Shown piece by piece: positions 29,850 through 37,964 of a stretch of 64,000 nucleotides of DNA (position 1 is the first letter of the stretch; every line of letters begins with the position of its first letter). This DNA comes from JAXDJH01 sp034663635 (lineage in GTDB: Bacteria; Actinomycetota; CADDZG01; WHSQ01). Both the position numbers and the translations under genes were made by a program. The stretch covers positions 137,721 through 201,720 of the forward strand of contig JAXDJH010000022.1 in assembly GCA_034663635.1 (NCBI GenBank). The letters are read 5' to 3'. Under the pieces are notes generated by a model. That model did not search any database. It was given only the letters and a program-made list of their open reading frames with translations, and was not told the DNA's origin.

Positions 29850-30794
29850 GTGAAATACAAGTCGGTCCTCGACACGATCGGCAACACCCCATTGATCGAG
29901 GTGCCACGTTTGTCCCCGACCGAGGGCGTGAGGTTGTGGGTGAAGCTCGAAGGCGAGAACCCCACCGGCTCCGTCAAGGACCGGATAGCCCTCGCGATGA
30001 TCGAATCCGCTGAGGCTTCAGGGGAGCTGACAAAGGACAAGATCGTCCTTGAACCGACCTCCGGCAACACCGGCATCGCCTTGGCGATGGTCACGAAGAT
30101 CCGCGGCTACCGGTTCACGGCCGTCTTGCCGGATAACGCGAGCGCCGAGCGGGTTCAACTTCTCAAGGCATATGGGGCAGAAGTCATCTTTTCCGAAGGG
30201 GCCAAGGGAACGAACGGCTCCGTGGCCCTTGCGCAGGAGGTCGCGCAGGACGAGCGTTATTACATGCCCTTCCAATACGGGAACCCGGCAAACGTCGAAG
30301 CCCACTACAGGGGCACAGGTCAGGAGATCATCGACGACCTCCCGGAGGTGAAAGCCTTCGTGGCGGGATTGGGAACCGGCGGAACGTTGACCGGGACCGG
30401 CAAACGGCTGAAAGAGCACGACCCCTCGATAAAAGTCGTGGCCGCGGAGCCGGAGCTCGGCGAGCTCGTTTACGGCTTGCGCTCTTTGGAGGACGGTTAC
30501 ATCCCACCGATCTTTGATCCCGACATCCTCGACGGCAAGGTGAAGGTCAAGGCTCGCGACTCGATCGTGTGGACGAAGGCCCTCCTCGAGCGCGAGGGGA
30601 TCTTCGCCGGCATCTCGTCGGGCGCTGTGATCTGGGTTGCACAACGGGTCGGCGAACGGCTGGCGCGTGACGGTGGTGGAGGCGATGTCGTGTGCCTGTT
30701 GCCCGACGGTGGATGGAAGTATCTCTCTACCGAGGCGTGGACAGAGGATCTCGACACTGCTGAGACGCAGGTGGAGGAAACGCTCTGGTGGTAA
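29850..30794 (+). CDS. cysM: CysO-dependent cysteine synthase CysM
   Basis: A 314-residue fold-type II PLP enzyme. The PLP lysine is in NPTGSVKDRIA, the phosphate loop is GTGGTLTGTG, and the Asn loop is PTSGNTG. In Mycobacterium tuberculosis CysM uses O-phosphoserine and thiocarboxylated CysO, a route thought to resist oxidative stress; the same gene order implies the same here. It starts at GTG 10 bp after cysO and overlaps murI by 7 bp. Confidence 0.93.
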   Translation: MKYKSVLDTIGNTPLIEVPRLSPTEGVRLWVKLEGENPTGSVKDRIALAMIESAEASGELTKDKIVLEPTSGNTGIALAMVTKIRGYRFTAVLPDNASAERVQLLKAYGAEVIFSEGAKGTNGSVALAQEVAQDERYYMPFQYGNPANVEAHYRGTGQEIIDDLPEVKAFVAGLGTGGTLTGTGKRLKEHDPSIKVVAAEPELGELVYGLRSLEDGYIPPIFDPDILDGKVKVKARDSIVWTKALLEREGIFAGISSGAVIWVAQRVGERLARDGGGGDVVCLLPDGGWKYLSTEAWTEDLDTAETQVEETLWW

Positions 30795-31609
30795 GCGACC
30801 GGTCGTCGGCCCCGATCGGAATGTTCGATTCGGGCCTCGGCGGACTAACGGTGGCTAGAGCGGTTATCGATCTCCTTCCGCACGAAGATCTCGTCTATTT
30901 CGGAGACACGGCCCGAACACCGTATGGACCCAGACCGCCCCAGCAGATACGGGAGTTCGGTCTGGAGATCATGGACCTCCTGGTCGAAGAGAACGTGAAG
31001 ATGATCGTCGTCGCCTGCAACTCTGTAGACGTCACGGTCGGCGTCGACGTGCACGAACGCTATGGCGTTCCGATCGTCAGCGTCATCGAACCCGGCGTCA
31101 AGGCGGGCATCGGCGCGACTCGCAACCGTCGTCTCGGGATGATCGGAACGGTCGCAACGGTCGAGTCCCGCGCGTACGACGTTGCCGTCGAGCGAACGAA
31201 AGCCAATGTGTTCTTCGAATCGCGCTCCTGCCCCAAGTTCGTGGACTTCGTCGAACGAGGTGACACGACATCCGACGCACTGCTCGCCGCCGCAGAGGAC
31301 TATCTGACTCCGCTCAAAGAGCTCGACATCGACACCCTGATCCTCGGCTGCACCCACTACCCATTGCTGTCCGGCGTGATCCAGTACGTGATGGGCGATG
31401 ACGTGGTTCTCATCTCCAGCGCGGAGGCGACGGCCAACGAGGTCTATGCGCAGTTGCTCGATACGGACCGGCTGAATCGGGCCGAGCGCCCCGGCCATCA
31501 ACGATTCATGTTGTCGGGCGAGCCGGAGAGCGGCGGAGAACTCGGTCGGCGGTTCCTTGGGCCCGAGTTCGGCCATGCCGAGCACAGACCGTGGGAGGCC
31601 GCTGCGTGA
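30788..31609 (+). CDS. murI: Glutamate racemase
   Basis: A 273-residue enzyme that makes D-glutamate for peptidoglycan. FDSGLGGLTV gives the first Asp/Ser pair, VVACNS the first catalytic Cys, and LGCTHYPLL the second Cys. The first Cys motif is CNS instead of the usual CNT, a conservative change. The GTG start overlaps cysM. This repeats the mycobacterial order cysM-(rhomboid)-murI with the rhomboid gene missing. Confidence 0.94.
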   Translation: MVSDRSSAPIGMFDSGLGGLTVARAVIDLLPHEDLVYFGDTARTPYGPRPPQQIREFGLEIMDLLVEENVKMIVVACNSVDVTVGVDVHERYGVPIVSVIEPGVKAGIGATRNRRLGMIGTVATVESRAYDVAVERTKANVFFESRSCPKFVDFVERGDTTSDALLAAAEDYLTPLKELDIDTLILGCTHYPLLSGVIQYVMGDDVVLISSAEATANEVYAQLLDTDRLNRAERPGHQRFMLSGEPESGGELGRRFLGPEFGHAEHRPWEAAA

Positions 31610-32352
31610 GTCTCGACGTCACGGTCCTGGGATCCTCCGCGATGTACGCGACTGTCGACCGAGCGTGCTCCGGCTATCTGGTCGTCATCGACGGCAAGAA
31701 CCTCCTGCTGGATGCGGGGGCCGGAGTCTGGCGTAACCTCCTGCGCCACATCGACTACGACCGTATAGATGGAGTCCTCTTGACCCACCGACATCCCGAC
31801 CACACCACCGATCTGTTTCAGGTTTTCCACGCCCGTCGCTACGGAGCGGCCGATGCCTTGCCTCGTATCCCGTTGTGGGCCCCTGCCGAGACCATGGACA
31901 GGATCAACGCCTTCTCCACCGAGCTGGATGAGGCTTTCGATCTTCAGACCATCAAGGCGGGGCAAAAGCTCGATGTGTTGGGGAGCGCGGTGTCGCTGTT
32001 CGAGATGGCTCATCCGCCGGAGACGGTTGGCGTAAGGCTCGAGGTCGAAGGAGCCGTATTCGCCTATTCGGCGGACTCGGGACTCGACGCCGATTTCGAT
32101 GGCCTGGCCGGGAGCGCGGACGTCTTCATCTGCGAAGCCACCTACCAGGACGGAGACGACCCCTGGTTCGGGCACCTGTTCGCCGGCCAAGCGGGTGAGA
32201 TATCGGATCGAGTGGGAGCGCGGAAGGTCGTGCTCACGCACCTGCCGGCGGGCCGGGACCTAGGTCTGTCCCTCACGCAAGCCGTTCACTCTGCGGGGGA
32301 TTCGCAGGTTCAACTCGCGGCCGATGGGCTCGCGCTGGAGGTGGGATCGTGA
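31606..32352 (+). CDS. Metallo-beta-lactamase-fold hydrolase (Rv1339-like)
   Basis: A 248-residue MBL-fold protein with the zinc motif [10 protein letters not shown] (HxHxDH), a later YSADSG Asp ligand and the C-terminal LTHLPAG His. The homologue at the same place in Mycobacterium, Rv1339, has been described as an atypical cyclic-AMP phosphodiesterase; that activity is inferred from position and fold only. The start is GTG 31606 with a GGGAGG upstream and a 4-bp overlap with murI; GTG 31591 is an alternative. Confidence 0.85.
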   Translation: MSLDVTVLGSSAMYATVDRACSGYLVVIDGKNLLLDAGAGVWRNLLRHIDYDRIDGVLLTHRHPDHTTDLFQVFHARRYGAADALPRIPLWAPAETMDRINAFSTELDEAFDLQTIKAGQKLDVLGSAVSLFEMAHPPETVGVRLEVEGAVFAYSADSGLDADFDGLAGSADVFICEATYQDGDDPWFGHLFAGQAGEISDRVGARKVVLTHLPAGRDLGLSLTQAVHSAGDSQVQLAADGLALEVGS

Positions 32353-33080
32353 CTCGACATGACGGACGAGCGTCCGACGAGATGAGACCCGTGACCATGA
32401 CTCTCGGGTTCATGCCAAACGCGGAGGGCTCCTGTCTCGTCGAGATGGGCGGAACCAAAGTCATCTGCACGGCGACACTCGAGGGAAGTGTGCCTAGATG
32501 GATGCAGGGGAGAGGCGTCGGCTGGGTCACCGCCGAGTATTCGATGCTCCCGCGTTCCTCATCCGAACGCATCCCGCGCGAGGTCAACAAGGGCCGTCCT
32601 TCGGGACGCACCCAAGAGATCCAGCGCTTGATAGGTCGGTCGCTTAGAGCAGTGACGGATATGTCTGTGCTTGGAGAACGAACGGTGTGGCTCGACTGCG
32701 ATGTGTTGCAGGCGGATGGTGGTACGAGGACGGCTTCGATCACCGGAGCGTTCGTCGCGCTCGCTCAGGCATTCGCAACGCTCGAGGACAACGGCGAACT
32801 GACGAAGTCGCCTCTGATCGATTCGGTTTCGGCGATCAGCGTGGGGATCGTCGACGGCGTTCCGTGTCTCGATCTCAACTACATCGAGGATTCCGGCGCG
32901 CAGGTCGACATGAACGTCGTCATGACGGGGGCCGGAAAGCTAGTGGAGGTTCAGGGCACTGCCGAAGATGGAGCTTTCGAACGATCCGAGCTGGACCTTC
33001 TCCTCGATCTCGCGACGAAGGGGATCGGCGAGCTGACGATGTACCAGGAACGCGCCCTGGGAGCCCCTTCGGGCGAGTGA
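32349..33080 (+). CDS. rph: Ribonuclease PH
   Basis: A 243-residue phosphorolytic 3'-5' exoribonuclease that trims tRNA 3' ends. Typical features are the N-terminal [20 protein letters not shown] stretch, [20 protein letters not shown] and the catalytic region [19 protein letters not shown]. The GTG start overlaps the MBL gene by 4 bp, and its stop overlaps rdgB by 4 bp. Confidence 0.96.
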   Translation: MTRHDGRASDEMRPVTMTLGFMPNAEGSCLVEMGGTKVICTATLEGSVPRWMQGRGVGWVTAEYSMLPRSSSERIPREVNKGRPSGRTQEIQRLIGRSLRAVTDMSVLGERTVWLDCDVLQADGGTRTASITGAFVALAQAFATLEDNGELTKSPLIDSVSAISVGIVDGVPCLDLNYIEDSGAQVDMNVVMTGAGKLVEVQGTAEDGAFERSELDLLLDLATKGIGELTMYQERALGAPSGE

Positions 33081-33673
33081 GAGTCGTATTCGCTTCGCGC
33101 AACCGGCACAAGGCCGAACAGGTAGCGCGGTTGCTACCGGAACTCGAGATCCTTTCGCTCGATGAAGTCGCTCCCGACCTCGAGTTGAAGGAGCCGTACG
33201 ACACGTTCGAGGAGAACGCGCTCGCGAAGGCCCGGACCGTTGTTGCCGCAGTGCACATGCCCGCGATCGCCGACGACTCCGGGATCGAAGTGGATGCGCT
33301 GAGCGGGCAACCCGGAGTGCGGTCGGCGCGATGGGCCGGCGAAGTCGCAACCGACAAGGAGAACAACGAAAAGCTCGTCGCCGAGATGAAGGACGTGCCG
33401 GAAGCAGACCGTTCCTGTCGCTACAGATGCGTCGCGGTACTCGTTACTCCCGACGGACGAGAGGTCACGGCCACCGGAACGTGTGAGGGCACCGTGGTTC
33501 TAGAGGGCCGCGGGTCGCTGGGGTTCGGCTACGACCCGCATGTCATTCCAGAGGGACAGACCCGCACGATGGGAGAGATCCCACTCGACGAGAAGCTTCA
33601 GTTCAGTCATCGAGGACGCGCGTTTAGGGAGCTTGCCGGCCGGCTCGGCCTCGGGGGTCAGGAAACGCCGTAG
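33077..33673 (+). CDS. rdgB: XTP/dITP diphosphatase (RdgB/HAM1)
   Basis: A 198-residue house-cleaning pyrophosphatase that removes inosine and xanthosine triphosphates. Motifs are the nucleotide-binding [30 protein letters not shown] and [12 protein letters not shown]. It starts at GTG 33077 overlapping rph, which discards a longer out-of-context extension. Its 3' end overlaps the convergent inositol-phosphatase gene by 16 bp. Confidence 0.95.
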   Translation: MRVVFASRNRHKAEQVARLLPELEILSLDEVAPDLELKEPYDTFEENALAKARTVVAAVHMPAIADDSGIEVDALSGQPGVRSARWAGEVATDKENNEKLVAEMKDVPEADRSCRYRCVAVLVTPDGREVTATGTCEGTVVLEGRGSLGFGYDPHVIPEGQTRTMGEIPLDEKLQFSHRGRAFRELAGRLGLGGQETP

Positions 33674-34452
33674 CGGTTCGCTGCTTCGTAGACGGTCTCC
33701 GCCAGAGATGACGCGCAGGAGACGCACGAGCCGTGGTGCTCGAAGGGCTTGCCCGTTAGCGTCGAGATACGGCCCCCGGCCTCCGTGACGATCGGCTCCA
33801 ACGCGGCCACGTCCCAGATCGATAGTTCCGGCTCGACCATGGCGTGTGCCGCTCCACGGGCGACGAGCATGTGGCCCCAGAAGTCGCCGAAGCCGCGCGT
33901 GCGCGCTGCCTTGGCGGAAAGCTCAGTAAGAAACTTGTCGAACGGTTCGCCTTCATTCGGAAACCCGGCATGTAAGAGCGTCCCCGACTTCAGATCAACG
34001 CCCTCGTCGGTCGAGATCGATTCACCGTTGCAGCGCGCTCCCATATCAATAGCAGCGTCGTAGGTCTCATCAAGGGCTGGGGCGTGCGCGACGCCGACCA
34101 CGCTTAGTCCATCGATTCGCAATCCCACGAGCGTTGCCCAGATCGGGATCCCTGCCATGTAGTTATTGGTTCCATCGATCGGATCGATCACCCAGGTCGG
34201 TGCTCCTTCGATCGGCGCTCCACCTCCAGCCGCAGTTAGGCCTTCTTCTTCTCCGAGGATGTTGTGCTCGGGCCACGATCGGGCGATCCGCAAGCGGATC
34301 TGGGCTTCCACCGCCCAATCAGCTTCAGTGACCCAAGTCCCGTCGGCCTTCTTCTCGCTCTTTGGGTCGTTGCGGTAGTGACCCATCGCGAGACGGCCGC
34401 CGAGCTGAGCAAGCTCGAGCGCGAACTCGAGTTCGGACGAGTAGTCGTTCAT
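33658..34452 (-). CDS. Inositol monophosphatase-family protein (possible histidinol-phosphatase)
   Basis: A 264-residue Mg-dependent phosphatase. The metal site shows GEEEG, WVIDPIDGTNNY and the C-terminal SIWDVAALEPIVTEAGG. Actinobacterial HisN (histidinol-phosphatase) and inositol monophosphatases share this pattern, so the substrate is open; no his gene is nearby. A TAGGCT hexamer sits six bases before the ATG, the leaderless spacing. Confidence 0.88.
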   Translation of the reverse strand: MNDYSSELEFALELAQLGGRLAMGHYRNDPKSEKKADGTWVTEADWAVEAQIRLRIARSWPEHNILGEEEGLTAAGGGAPIEGAPTWVIDPIDGTNNYMAGIPIWATLVGLRIDGLSVVGVAHAPALDETYDAAIDMGARCNGESISTDEGVDLKSGTLLHAGFPNEGEPFDKFLTELSAKAARTRGFGDFWGHMLVARGAAHAMVEPELSIWDVAALEPIVTEAGGRISTLTGKPFEHHGSCVSCASSLAETVYEAANRYGVS

Positions 34453-34458
34453 AGGGAG

Positions 34459-34464
34459 AGCCTA
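34459..34464 (-). promoter_or_regulatory. -10 element TAGGCT for the IMPase-family gene
   Basis: On the minus strand TAGGCT is followed by CTCCCT and then the ATG at 34452, exactly six bases. Confidence 0.45.
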
Positions 34465-34533
34465 GCCAGGTCGCTTATGTTCCGGAATCGAGACGGCGGC
34501 AACAGCAGCCGGAGGGAGAGAGGGAGGTCGTTC

Positions 34534-35028
34534 TTGAGCAGATGGAAGATCCTGAGCGTTGTGACTGCGGCGGTAAGCGTCGGGGTACTCGTCGCAACCT
34601 TGCTTCCCGCAGCATCGCAGGTGAGCGGAGAGCGCTTCGTGCTCTGCGAGAAGAACGGAGACCAGGACTACGAAACAGACATAGACAACGGTCGGAAGGG
34701 GCCGTCTGCCGGCGACGTCTTTATCTTCTCGGAGCCGGAATTCGACAAGGACGGCAATCACGTCGGCAAGGTATTTGGGAAAGGAACCATTCTTCGGCTG
34801 CTGGACGATGACGATGGCGTGTCCCAGCTCAACGTCAGTATCAATCTGAAGGGTGGACGTCTGGAGCTTCAGGGTTCGACGAAGTTCTCTAACTTCGGCG
34901 GGAAGCTCGAGTTCGCGGTCGTCGGAGGGACCGGCAAGTACGCCGGGCGCGATGGGACGGCAACCATCGCCGACCGCAAGTGTCCAGGCTTCGACAACGG
35001 CGACAGGGTCACGATCGAGCTCACCTAA
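34534..35028 (+). CDS. Secreted allene-oxide-cyclase/dirigent-like barrel protein
   Basis: A 164-residue protein from TTG 34534, chosen for the GGGAGG upstream and the compact signal peptide it yields (MSRWKILSVVTAAV to about residue 29). ATG 34477 would add 19 basic residues. The mature part has the beta-rich pattern GKGTILRL, GGRLELQGSTKF and VVGGTGKYAGRDGTATI seen in AOC-barrel and dirigent-like proteins. The function is unknown; bacterial homologues are often annotated only by fold. Confidence 0.65.
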   Translation: MSRWKILSVVTAAVSVGVLVATLLPAASQVSGERFVLCEKNGDQDYETDIDNGRKGPSAGDVFIFSEPEFDKDGNHVGKVFGKGTILRLLDDDDGVSQLNVSINLKGGRLELQGSTKFSNFGGKLEFAVVGGTGKYAGRDGTATIADRKCPGFDNGDRVTIELT

Positions 35029-35043
35029 CAGGCGCTGCAAAGA

Positions 35044-35577
35044 TCAGTAAACGGGCCGGCCCTGTTCGTCCAGGGCCGGCCCTTTCAATACGAGAGTTCC
35101 CGCTGCGAGATCGTGCAGGCCCTGCCGCCGTGGGGTGATGAAGAGCGGAGCCGAGAGCACCAGCAGAAGTATCGGGGCCACGATCAGGGAAACGAAAGCG
35201 GAGTAGGCGAACGCCGCTTTCGCTAGAGCCCTCGCGATAGCGCGAACCGGCGAGATCTTGCGTCCCGCCTCGTCCGTTACGCGGATCCGCAAGAACGTCT
35301 TTCCGATGGTGCCCTGTCGGATGGAGCCCTCGGATCCGGCCGAGTAGACGAGCACGAAGAGGGCCGCGGAAAGCTCGCCCCAGATCGTCTTGGCGGCGGC
35401 GCCCTTGAAGGTGATGCTGTAGAAGCTCGAGTAGGCAAGGTCCGCCGCCACCGAGACCGCGTAGGCCCCAACCCCCAGCAGCAGCGCATCGACCAGGGCC
35501 GCCCCTATCCGGGCCCCGATCGAGGCGGGTCGCGTGTAGGGGCTGAGCTCGGCCTGGGCCGCTGGATCGTCCGCCAT
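35044..35577 (-). CDS. RDD-family membrane protein
   Basis: A 177-residue protein beginning at ATG 35577 with the RDD signature ASIGARIGAALVDALLLG. Three membrane segments are predicted (about 25-45, 65-85, 125-150), followed by the family's conserved TIGKTFLRIRV stretch and a C-terminal QGLHDLAAGTLVL. RDD proteins have been linked to ion transport, but most are uncharacterised. Its last codons contain the terminator hairpin of the convergent secreted-protein gene. Confidence 0.85.
   Translation of the reverse strand: MADDPAAQAELSPYTRPASIGARIGAALVDALLLGVGAYAVSVAADLAYSSFYSITFKGAAAKTIWGELSAALFVLVYSAGSEGSIRQGTIGKTFLRIRVTDEAGRKISPVRAIARALAKAAFAYSAFVSLIVAPILLLVLSAPLFITPRRQGLHDLAAGTLVLKGPALDEQGRPVY
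35053..35085 (+). terminator. Terminator hairpin inside the RDD coding end
   Basis: A perfect 12-bp stem (GGGCCGGCCCTG with CAGGGCCGGCCC), six-base loop TTCGTC, then TTT on the plus strand. It ends transcription of the gene stopping at 35028 while also encoding the last residues of the opposite RDD gene. Confidence 0.8.
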
Positions 35578-35690
35578 CGCATCCGAGTGAATCACTCCCG
35601 GCGCCCCGGGGCGAGAAGCGCCGGAGCTGCAGGAAACAGGACAAGCACGGCGAATTGGACGAAACCATTCGCGGGCGGAAAAGGAAACCA

Positions 35691-37184
35691 ATGAACCTGA
35701 GGCGTCTCAACGCCGTAGTTGTAGTCGCGCTGCTCCTATCTCTGATCCCCTTGGGCGCCGGCGCTGCCGAAAGCTCTGAATTCAACTTGACGGCGATCGC
35801 CAGGACCTCGCCCGACGTGGTGCGTCCCGGAGATGCCCTTACCTTCACCTTCGAAGCATCGGGTCCCGGAGAGCTCGATTCCATCGATCTGACCTTCGAG
35901 GATTCGATCGGCCGCGAGAGGAACGCGCGGGCCGGAGATGAAGGATTCGACAGGGTAGTAACTGACGCCTGGCTCAACGGCCCTCACGAGTTGACCGAAG
36001 TCACCACCTACTGGCGCGTGGACAACGGTTGGTTCCTCAAGAGCTACTACCGCGATGGAACGTCTGATGGAGATGGATCGCACACCCTCGACTTCGAAGC
36101 TCTCGACTTCACTGTTGAAGGAGCCAGCGCGGATGTGACCGTTCCTGAGTTGCAATCGATCTCTGTTCTCAATGAAAGCGTTCTCGGCCTAGACGATGAC
36201 CTCCAGATCGCATTCGATGTCGCCGATGACGCACCCATCGACTTCGTTGACATGATGTTCACAGATCCCGCGGGACGGGTGCGCTGGTTATGGGATACCG
36301 CTCCCGAAGCGCACGGAACGCTCAGCCAGGCGGTGGGGAAGAACTGGAGGAGCGGCGACTACGTCCTCGACACCGTTTATGTCTGGTCCCAAAACGATCT
36401 GGGGATCGTCTACTACGGCGACGGAACCGTAGAGCGGTTCCCAGATGGCGCCTCCGGTCCGACCGCAAACAACCTTTCGTTCGACGAGGTCACCTTCACG
36501 GTCGACAACCCGGGAGGGGACTTCGTGGGCCCCGAATTGACGGGAGTCTCGAGTGGCGACTCGCATACGTATTTCCCGGGCGAACGCCTCGAGTTCGATT
36601 ACACGGCCTCGGATCCCTCCGGCGTGGATGCCGTTGGCTTCCTTTTCACCACTCAAGATCAAGTGTGGAAGTGGGCAACCAAATGGTCGGATGACCCGGA
36701 TGGGCTCGACGGTCATATAGACGTGTCGATGAACTCTTGGAGCGTCGGTCACTACGAATTGGCGGCTGTCTCGCTTCGGGACCTCGCGGATAATTTCTCG
36801 AGATATCTGAGGGATGGCTCGATCGAAGAGGAATATGAAGCGACGGGAGAAACTCACAGTCTCGATTTCTCCGGCCTCGACCTCGACGTAGTCGCGTGGC
36901 CTTACACATTCGAGAGCGAAGGTGATCTGGGCACTCTGCAGATCGACTTCGCAAGCGGAAAGTTCCGGATGACCCAGGACGGCTGGTGGTCCACACCCGT
37001 GATGACTTCAGAGATCACGTCGTTGCCGGGAGGCCTGTTCGCGGCAACCTTCAACGACGCAGACTTCTCTTTGGAGGGCACCTTCGACCCTGCCACGGGA
37101 CGGTTCCAAGCCACGGTTCGTGATGGAGTTGGCGTCACTCCGCTCGGCTCGGCCAACCTGCCGGCGCCTCTTCCCATCCCGTAA
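35691..37184 (+). CDS. Secreted protein with tandem Ig-like repeats
   Basis: A 497-residue protein with a signal peptide ending near AGAAES (residue 26). Three repeats of about 125 residues begin near 28, 145 and 270. Each opens with a TSPDVVRPGDALTFTFEAS-like strand (VLGLDDDLQIAFDVAD; YFPGERLEFDYTASD), then LDSIDLTFED or VDAVGFLFTT, and closes with an LDFEALDFTV-like strand. These resemble bacterial Ig-like domains. A distinct C-terminal domain follows from about 400. SD AAAGGA precedes the ATG. The function is not recognised. Confidence 0.7.
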   Translation: MNLRRLNAVVVVALLLSLIPLGAGAAESSEFNLTAIARTSPDVVRPGDALTFTFEASGPGELDSIDLTFEDSIGRERNARAGDEGFDRVVTDAWLNGPHELTEVTTYWRVDNGWFLKSYYRDGTSDGDGSHTLDFEALDFTVEGASADVTVPELQSISVLNESVLGLDDDLQIAFDVADDAPIDFVDMMFTDPAGRVRWLWDTAPEAHGTLSQAVGKNWRSGDYVLDTVYVWSQNDLGIVYYGDGTVERFPDGASGPTANNLSFDEVTFTVDNPGGDFVGPELTGVSSGDSHTYFPGERLEFDYTASDPSGVDAVGFLFTTQDQVWKWATKWSDDPDGLDGHIDVSMNSWSVGHYELAAVSLRDLADNFSRYLRDGSIEEEYEATGETHSLDFSGLDLDVVAWPYTFESEGDLGTLQIDFASGKFRMTQDGWWSTPVMTSEITSLPGGLFAATFNDADFSLEGTFDPATGRFQATVRDGVGVTPLGSANLPAPLPIP

Positions 37185-37190
37185 GGGTCG

Positions 37191-37275
37191 TGCGGGCGGA
37201 GGGATTTGAACCCTCAAGCTCTTACGAGCACCGGCACCTAAAGCCGGCATGTTTGCCAGATTTCATCACGCCCGC
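37191..37275 (-). tRNA. tRNA-Leu (anticodon UAG)
   Basis: An 85-nt class II tRNA. The acceptor GCGGGCG pairs with CGCCCGC and the discriminator is A. The anticodon stem CCGGC/GCCGG encloses loop TTTAGGT, giving anticodon TAG. The long variable arm is GCTC-GTAA-GAGC and the T-arm GAGGG-TTCAAAT-CCCTC. CCA is not encoded. It reads CUA leucine codons. Confidence 0.96.
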
Positions 37276-37351
37276 GCAGCGCAATCCTACGAGCTTGGAT
37301 ATCGCGATTTACCGGAAAGCCGCGGTGGCTCGTCTTGATGAGTTCATAGGT

Positions 37352-37441
37352 CCTAAGCACTAAGAGAAGCCACCTATTCGGGCTATTTCTTCGAATAGTG
37401 CTTGGTTTGAGGTTCCCGCTCCCTCAGGGGGGTAATTACCC
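37352..37441. promoter_or_regulatory. Candidate regulatory region upstream of the RsbW-like gene
   Basis: It contains CCTAAGCACTA (37352-37362), shared with the palindrome near 5766. AAGCACTA (37355-37362) and TAGTGCTT (37396-37403) form an inverted repeat, and GGGTAATTACCC (37430-37441) is a perfect palindrome. GGTTC with a 14-base spacer to GGGTAA resembles a sigma-B/F type promoter. Confidence 0.4.
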
Positions 37442-37459
37442 AGGGACGAGGGGAGTGTG

Positions 37460-37852
37460 ATGGGAGAGCTCAGATTGCCGAGCGTCCCTGAGTCCGTGCC
37501 CCAAGTACGGGCTTTTGTACATGAGCAGCTTGCTCAGGTCTTAGACGATGACGCCCTCTACGACGTGCTCGTGGCCACGACCGAGGCGGCTGGGAATGCC
37601 GTCAACCACGGTGGTCTGGGCGAGCAGGGGACGATCACGACGAGCTGCGACGCCCTGAAGGACAAAGTGATCATCACAATCAAGGACGAGGGTCGCGGGT
37701 TCGAGCCGGCCCAAATCGAATCGGCAATGCCCGACGCGATGTCTACCGGCGGACGCGGGCTCGTCCTGGTGCAAGCGCTGATGGACTCTCTCAAGATCGC
37801 ATCCGGCCCCCGCGGAACCCTCCTCACGATGGAGCGAGCCATCACGGGTTAG
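37460..37852 (+). CDS. RsbW-like anti-sigma ATPase (HATPase_c_2)
   Basis: A 130-residue serine-kinase-like ATPase of the GHKL fold: N-box EAAGNAVNHGG, G1 box DEGRGFEP and G2 box GGRGLVLVQALMD. Such proteins phosphorylate anti-sigma antagonists or bind sigma-B/F type factors. No partner sigma or STAS gene is adjacent. The ATG at 37460 has GGGGAG about five bases upstream; a GTG three bases earlier is possible. A sigma-B-like promoter upstream would fit autoregulation. Confidence 0.85.
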   Translation: MGELRLPSVPESVPQVRAFVHEQLAQVLDDDALYDVLVATTEAAGNAVNHGGLGEQGTITTSCDALKDKVIITIKDEGRGFEPAQIESAMPDAMSTGGRGLVLVQALMDSLKIASGPRGTLLTMERAITG

Positions 37853-37964
37853 GGCGTTTCGTCCCTTTTGTGCTCGCTTAGGTCAAGACCCCCTCCCACC
37901 CTGTCGAAGTGAACAGTGGGGCCGGCGGCGGCCCACTTCCAGACCGTTTTCGAGGGGGCTCGTC

